A stretch of DNA of 64,000 nt from CBDFNC01 sp965249895 (lineage in GTDB: Bacteria > Pseudomonadota > Gammaproteobacteria > Enterobacterales > CBDFNC01): the NCBI GenBank assembly GCA_965249895.1, contig CBDFNC010000002.1, positions 124,001 through 188,000 on the forward strand, given 5' to 3'. Below the pieces are notes generated by a model. The model ran no database searches, had not been told where the DNA came from, and saw nothing but the letters and a program-made list of their open reading frames with translations. Made by a program: the position numbers and the translations under genes. This document shows positions 59,496 to 64,000 of this stretch, in pieces (position 1 is the first letter of the stretch; every line of letters starts with the position of its first letter).

Positions 59496-60995
59496 ATGAA
59501 GATCAAACGATTTTTTGCCAAGGATATGAGAGCGGCGTTGGCCGACGTAAAGGAAACCTTGGGTGCGGATGCGGTGATCATGTCGAACAAGAAGGTCACG
59601 GGTGGCATTGAGATAGTGGCAGCCGTAGATTACCAGGCAAAGTCGTCACAGGAGCCAGCGAAATCGAACCGCGAACTAAAGGAAGATGCAGTACAGTTAT
59701 CCGGCAAACCAAGACCAGCTTCAGGGAGCAGCAAGTCACAAAGCCAGGCACAACGACAGGCCAATAAAATCAATGGCAGATCAGGCGAAGAGTTAGCAGA
59801 TTCACTGGCATCCTTGCTCGAACGTCAAAATAAGGGGACAGGGACCAAACCTCAAAGGCCTACAGGGAAATCACGGCCAGTTCAAGCCTCTCGCCGGCCA
59901 CCGCAAACACTGCAAGAACAGATGGGTGGTGCAGCAGCAACGAATCAACCAGGGTTTGCTGCTAACCGAAGGTCTGCTCCGCGTACGCTACAGGAACAAA
60001 ATGAATGGCAAGCTCAGAACAGGCCGAAAAAAGCACCGGTAAGCAACAATGAAGGAAGGCAAATGGAAGCCATGCGAGAAGAGATGGCTACCTTACGGAA
60101 ATTACTGGAACATCAGGTATCGGGTTTGATGTGGCAGGAAATGGAACGCAAAGAGCCAATCAGGGCTATGTTAATCAAGTGGTTGGGTAAGGCTGGTTTT
60201 TCCGATGAAATTGCCGACCAGTTGGCGGGTTATATCCCGGAAGAGTGCCCACCTGCAGAAGCTAAATTATATCTGACTCAGTTGCTCGAAGGGCAAATCT
60301 GTGTCGGTGACAACGAAATCCTGTCCTATGGTGGCGCCGTTGCTTTATTAGGCCCTACCGGAGTAGGGAAAACCACCACAATAGCTAAACTTGCAGCCCG
60401 TTTTGCCATGGAGCATGGAGCGGATCAGGTAGCCCTGGTGACAACGGATACCTATCGGATCGGCGCTCATGAGCAACTGGCCACATACGGCAAGATATTG
60501 GGTTGCCCGGTCCGGGTGGCAAAAGACGCAGATGAACTATCTGAAGCCCTTTATCAGTTGCGCAGCAAGCGCTTGGTGTTAATTGATACCGCAGGAATGG
60601 GACAAAGAGATGTGCGACTGTCGGAGCAGCTGGCGACTCTGATGAAAAATAGCCGAGTTAAAATCCGCAGTTATTTGGTGGTCCCAGCCACATCTCAGCG
60701 TAGGGTAGTCCAGGAAGCCATCGAACATTTCAGGAAGATCCCGCTATCGGGTTGCATTTTAACCAAACTTGATGAAAGTTTAAGCTTAGGGGAAATTTTA
60801 AGTGTCACTATTCAGCACGCACTCCCAATTTCGTATATAACCGATGGCCAAAGGGTACCTGAAGATATTAAAGTAGCCAGTGCACAGTATTTAGCTGCGA
60901 GCGCGCTATCTCTGATGGAGCGTCGAATAGAACAGGATGATCACCAATGGTACAGCGAACCAAATGAGTACCAGGAAATGGAAAATTTTAACTGA
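59496..60995 (+). CDS. flhF: Flagellar biosynthesis GTPase FlhF
   Basis: FlhF is an SRP-type GTPase that places the polar flagellum. The 499-residue protein has a basic, low-complexity N-terminal region (about 1-190) and a GTPase domain with the P-loop GPTGVGKTTTIAKLAARF (about 287-304), LVTTDTYRIGAHEQL and the later motifs VLIDTAGMGQRD and LTKLDES. It supports a polar flagellum. A GGAGGA site precedes the ATG. Confidence 0.95.
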   Translation: MKIKRFFAKDMRAALADVKETLGADAVIMSNKKVTGGIEIVAAVDYQAKSSQEPAKSNRELKEDAVQLSGKPRPASGSSKSQSQAQRQANKINGRSGEELADSLASLLERQNKGTGTKPQRPTGKSRPVQASRRPPQTLQEQMGGAAATNQPGFAANRRSAPRTLQEQNEWQAQNRPKKAPVSNNEGRQMEAMREEMATLRKLLEHQVSGLMWQEMERKEPIRAMLIKWLGKAGFSDEIADQLAGYIPEECPPAEAKLYLTQLLEGQICVGDNEILSYGGAVALLGPTGVGKTTTIAKLAARFAMEHGADQVALVTTDTYRIGAHEQLATYGKILGCPVRVAKDADELSEALYQLRSKRLVLIDTAGMGQRDVRLSEQLATLMKNSRVKIRSYLVVPATSQRRVVQEAIEHFRKIPLSGCILTKLDESLSLGEILSVTIQHALPISYITDGQRVPEDIKVASAQYLAASALSLMERRIEQDDHQWYSEPNEYQEMENFN

Positions 60996-61062
60996 GGATT
61001 GTCTGGAGGTAAGTAGCCAGACTGATTTTGCTGTACGGGCGATGATTGACGCCGGAGTTTGA

Positions 61063-61947
61063 ATGAATAATAGAATAATGACTGACCAGGCGAGCGGCTT
61101 GCGAATGATGAAAAATAATAAAGTTAAAGTAATTGCCGTTTCAGGAGGAAAGGGTGGTGTGGGTAAAACCAATGTAACTCTTAACCTGGCCGCAACCATG
61201 TCGGCTCAAGGCAAAAAAGTAATGGTTCTGGATGCGGATTTGGGCCTGGCTAATGTCGATGTATTGCTTGGGCTTAGAGTGCAAAAAAACCTGTCTCATG
61301 TATTGTCGGGAGAGTGCACCCTTGATGATGTGATCGTGGATGGACCTATGGGCATCAAAATTGTCCCGGCAACCAGCGGTACACAGTCCATGGTGGAACT
61401 AACGGCTGTTGAGCATGCTGGGCTGATCCGTGCTTTTAGTGAAATGAAAACACCGATTGACGTATTGCTGGTGGATACAGCAGCGGGTATTTCAGATATG
61501 GTGCTCAGTTTTTGTAGAGCCGCGCAGGACATAGTGATGGTGGTCTGTGATGAGCCGACGTCCATTACCGATGCTTATGCCTTGATCAAGATCTTAAGCA
61601 AACAGCATGGAGTATTTAAGTTTAAAATCGTAGCCAATATGGTGCGTAGCCTAAGAGAAGGACAGGAGTTGTTCTCCAAACTGACCCGGGTGACGGACAG
61701 GTTCCTGGATGCATCACTGGAAATGGTGGTGTGTATACCGTTTGACAACAATGTTCGACAGTCTGTGCGGAAGCAAAAGTTAGTGGTGGAAGCCTTTCCT
61801 AAGTCTCCTTCTGCGCTCGCATTCAGATCGTTGGCCAGTAAGGCATCCACCTGGCCTATTCCGAACCAACCTGGTGGGCACTTAGAGTTTTTTATTGAAA
61901 AGCTAATAAACAACCCGGAAACGGTGAGAGAAGATATTAGTGAATAA
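61063..61947 (+). CDS. flhG: Flagellar number regulator FlhG/FleN (ParA-like ATPase)
   Basis: FlhG is a ParA/MinD-like ATPase that limits flagellar number and represses FlrA activity. The 294-residue protein begins with an FlrA-interacting-type N-terminus and the P-loop GGKGGVGKT (about 28-36), followed by VMVLDADLGLANVDVLLGL and the ATPase block VLLVDTAAGISDMVLSF. It shares the operon with flhF; its last codons overlap the GTG start of fliA. Confidence 0.93.
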   Translation: MNNRIMTDQASGLRMMKNNKVKVIAVSGGKGGVGKTNVTLNLAATMSAQGKKVMVLDADLGLANVDVLLGLRVQKNLSHVLSGECTLDDVIVDGPMGIKIVPATSGTQSMVELTAVEHAGLIRAFSEMKTPIDVLLVDTAAGISDMVLSFCRAAQDIVMVVCDEPTSITDAYALIKILSKQHGVFKFKIVANMVRSLREGQELFSKLTRVTDRFLDASLEMVVCIPFDNNVRQSVRKQKLVVEAFPKSPSALAFRSLASKASTWPIPNQPGGHLEFFIEKLINNPETVREDISE

Positions 61948-62659
61948 AGCGCAAGCTTATGTCAGTCTCAGTCAACCCCATGGTTTGGTTGAGCAGCACG
62001 CAGATTTAGTTCAGCGTATTGCACACCATTTATTGGGGCGCTTACCGCCGAATGTATTGCTCGAAGACTTGGTACAGGCGGGCATGATAGGTTTACTTGA
62101 AGCGAGCCGAAATTTTGACGCCAGTAAAGGCGCCAGTTTTGCAACATTTTCCGGGATCCGGATCCGCGGTGCGATGTTAGATGAAATTCGTCGTGGTGAT
62201 TGGGTTCCCCGAAGTGTGCACCGCAATAGCAGACGTATTGCCGGAGCTATCTCCCAAGTGGAGAAGCAGCATGGTCGAGATGCCAAAGATACTGAGGTAG
62301 CTTTCGAGTTGGGTGTCGGCCTAAATGAATACCATACTATGCTCAAAGATGTGAGCTGTGGCAAATTAATTGGAATTGAAGACTTGGGCGTGAGCGAAGA
62401 CACCCTCAGTTCCCCTCACTCAGAAGTCAAGGACCAGCCGCTGGAAGGTTTTACCGGAGAAAGGTTCCAGTCAGCCTTGGCTGAATGCATTACCCAGTTA
62501 CCGGAAAAAGAAGCCTTAGTTTTGTCTCTTTATTATGATGAAGAGCTAAACCTGAGGGAGATTGGCGAAGTTTTAAGCGTAAGTGAGTCAAGAGTTAGCC
62601 AAATACACAGTCAGGCTGTACATAGATTAAAAGCAAGAATGAGAGATTGGCAAACTTAG
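61940..62659 (+). CDS. fliA: Sigma28 factor FliA
   Basis: FliA directs RNA polymerase to late flagellar and chemotaxis genes, such as the second flagellin in this window. The 239-residue protein has sigma region 2 (LVEQHADLVQRIAHHLLGRL, LLEDLVQAGMIGLLEASRNF, FATFSGIRIRGAMLDEIRRGDW), region 3 and region 4 (NLREIGEVLSVSESRVSQIHSQAVHRLKARM). It starts with GTG inside the flhG coding end, so it is translationally coupled. Confidence 0.95.
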   Translation: MNKAQAYVSLSQPHGLVEQHADLVQRIAHHLLGRLPPNVLLEDLVQAGMIGLLEASRNFDASKGASFATFSGIRIRGAMLDEIRRGDWVPRSVHRNSRRIAGAISQVEKQHGRDAKDTEVAFELGVGLNEYHTMLKDVSCGKLIGIEDLGVSEDTLSSPHSEVKDQPLEGFTGERFQSALAECITQLPEKEALVLSLYYDEELNLREIGEVLSVSESRVSQIHSQAVHRLKARMRDWQT

Positions 62660-62771
62660 TATAAAATCAGTGACATGGATAACTACAATGATGCTCAATC
62701 ATGATGCATACTTAATAGTTAGATATAAATGATTGCTTTGAAGCAAACCAACCGCCATCGAGGAGAGAGAG

Positions 62772-63155
62772 TTGGATACAAATATGAAGATTCTTATTGT
62801 TGACGATTTTTCGACAATGAGAAGAATTATAAAAAACCTTTTACGCGACCTTGGATTTAACAATACCCATGAAGCTGACGATGGTAGTACGGCACTACCA
62901 ATGTTAAAAAACGGAGACTTTGAGTTTCTGGTGACTGATTGGAATATGCCAGGGATGCAAGGTATCGACCTGCTGAAAGAAGTCCGTAAGGATGAAAACT
63001 TACGCCACCTTCCTGTGCTTATGGTGACCGCTGAAGCCAAGCGAGAGCAGATTATTGAGGCTGCTCAAGCGGGCGTAAACGGGTATATAGTGAAACCATT
63101 TACGGCAGCTACGCTAAAAGAAAAGCTGGAAAAGATTTTCGAACGAATTCAGTAA
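62772..63155 (+). CDS. cheY: Chemotaxis response regulator CheY
   Basis: CheY-P binds FliM and reverses the motor. The 127-residue receiver has the acidic pair Asp11/Asp12, phospho-acceptor Asp56 (LVTDWNMPG), Thr86, Tyr105 and Lys108 (GYIVKPFTAA). I take the TTG at 62772, because AGGAGAGAGAG lies immediately upstream and the length matches E. coli CheY; an in-frame ATG at 62784 is possible. It follows fliA by 112 bases with no promoter seen. Confidence 0.95.
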   Translation: MDTNMKILIVDDFSTMRRIIKNLLRDLGFNNTHEADDGSTALPMLKNGDFEFLVTDWNMPGMQGIDLLKEVRKDENLRHLPVLMVTAEAKREQIIEAAQAGVNGYIVKPFTAATLKEKLEKIFERIQ

Positions 63156-63168
63156 GCAAAGGAGCGCT

Positions 63169-63921
63169 ATGACGGACATTGATAAGGCTTTGCTCTCATT
63201 AGAGCAAGCTAAGCAGCTGGTGTCATATCTGGAGCAGGGTGAGGTAGATCAGGCAAATAACCTAATTTCAGAGGCGTTTGAGCAAACCGATAGCGGTTTG
63301 TTTGAACAGGTTGGTATGTTGACCAGGCAGTTACATGACTCCCTAGTTGATTTTAGGAATGATGACCGCCTCTGTACGCTTGCCAATACTGAAATCCCTG
63401 ATGCACGAGACAGGCTTAATTACGTTATTGAGATGACGGATAAAGCAGCTAATCGCACCATGGACGCAGTGGAGAGCAGCTTACCTTTGGCCGATAAGCT
63501 TAACGAGCAAATCCAGCAGGTGATGCCTGGTTGGAATGACCTTATGGCGCGCGATCTCAAGCTCGGGGAATTTAAAAAACTTTGTCATCAATTGAATGAT
63601 TTCCTTAAGAATTCGGAGCAAGATGCCGATAAGCTAAGGCAATTGTTAACCGAAATACTTATGGCGCAGGACTTTCAGGATCTCACCGGGCAAATGATCA
63701 GGCGGGTTATTGCCTTGGTTCAGGAAGTGGAAGTCAAGTTAGTCGAAATCCTCACTATGTTTGGTGAAATTGAAGACAAGGCAGCAGGTAAAGCAATGGA
63801 TAAGATACCTACAAAATCTGCGATTGAAGCCGAAGGGCCGATTTTGAACGCAGAAAAACGGCAGGATGTAGTGTCAAATCAGGATGAGGTGGATGATTTG
63901 CTATCGAGTCTTGGGTTTTAA
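63169..63921 (+). CDS. cheZ: CheY phosphatase CheZ
   Basis: CheZ dephosphorylates CheY-P. The 250-residue product is mainly a long four-helix protein with the active-site block ILMAQDFQDLTGQMIRRVI and ends with the CheY-binding peptide DEVDDLLSSLGF. It has a GGAG ribosome site and begins 13 bases after cheY. Confidence 0.95.
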   Translation: MTDIDKALLSLEQAKQLVSYLEQGEVDQANNLISEAFEQTDSGLFEQVGMLTRQLHDSLVDFRNDDRLCTLANTEIPDARDRLNYVIEMTDKAANRTMDAVESSLPLADKLNEQIQQVMPGWNDLMARDLKLGEFKKLCHQLNDFLKNSEQDADKLRQLLTEILMAQDFQDLTGQMIRRVIALVQEVEVKLVEILTMFGEIEDKAAGKAMDKIPTKSAIEAEGPILNAEKRQDVVSNQDEVDDLLSSLGF

Positions 63922-63932
63922 GGGAGCAGCAG

Positions 63933-64000
63933 ATGGGTTTTGAAGTCGATGAAGATATATTGCAGGATTTTTTGGTTGAAGCGTCAGAAATTCTAGAGCA
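63933..64000 (+). CDS. cheA: Chemotaxis histidine kinase CheA (5' end)
   Basis: ATG at 63933 with GGGAGCAGCAG upstream opens MGFEVDEDILQDFLVEASEILE, the N-terminus expected of CheA. Only 22 codons are inside the window; the gene continues past the right edge. The order cheY-cheZ-cheA matches polar-flagellum chemotaxis operons. Confidence 0.85.
   Translation, partial: MGFEVDEDILQDFLVEASEILE

Noticed and set aside
62660..62771. Promoter for cheYZA
   Set aside because: No GG-N10-GC or sigma28 element was found in this gap; transcription from the fliA operon is the simplest reading.

Overview
The window is a nearly uninterrupted polar-flagellum gene cluster of a gammaproteobacterium. The gene order is flgEFGHIJKL, flagellins, flaG, fliD, then fliS, flrABC, fliE to fliR, flhB, flhAFG, fliA and cheYZA. 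This order, together with sigma54 (GG-N10-GC) and sigma28 (TAAA-N15-CGATAA) promoters and FlrA/FlrB/FlrC regulators, is typical of marine Alteromonadales/Vibrionales. Among these the Alteromonadaceae look most likely, but this is judged from protein character only. No rRNA, tRNA, CRISPR or transposase was seen.

Layout: (1) 1-9149, rod, hook and junction genes flgE (partial) to flgL. (2) 9261-16194, two long flagellins (first with a sigma54 promoter, second with a sigma28 promoter), flaG and fliD. (3) 16339-35724, a more A+T-rich glycosylation island. It holds a Maf-type flagellin glycosyltransferase, a full pseudaminic-acid set (PseB, PseC, PseG-PseH fusion, PseI and a cytidylyltransferase) and a decoration block (two methyltransferases, VOC protein, FkbH-like protein, acyl carrier protein, AAC(3)-like transferase, DUF4910 protein). 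(4) 35918-42724, fliT-like and fliS on the minus strand, then flrA, a Xre/RES toxin-antitoxin pair, flrB and flrC. (5) 42841-62659, basal body and export genes fliE to fliR, flhB, flhA, flhF, flhG and fliA. (6) 62772-64000, cheY, cheZ and the start of cheA.

The most unusual feature is a repeated pattern at gene boundaries inside the flagellar operons. At flrB/flrC (3 x 202 bp), fliH/fliI (4 x 132-139 bp) and fliR/flhB (9 x 63 bp), a tandem array lies immediately before an intact downstream gene. Its units carry a start codon and the 5' end of that gene. In the first two arrays each unit is fused to the 3' end of the upstream gene. Decayed versions are visible at fliF/fliG and possibly at fliI/fliJ. 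The units are short open reading frames with start signals, so they may affect operon translation or expand and contract. I know of no described name for this.

The parts fit together as follows. FlrA and FlrB/FlrC with sigma54 drive the middle genes, and FliA drives late genes such as the second flagellin. PseB-C-G/H-I and the cytidylyltransferase would make a CMP-activated nonulosonic acid for transfer by Maf to flagellin. The ACP/FkbH/methyltransferase block probably adds a methylated glyceric-acid-type substituent. At least three sigma54-like promoters lie in or facing the glycan island, which suggests glycosylation is timed with flagellar assembly.
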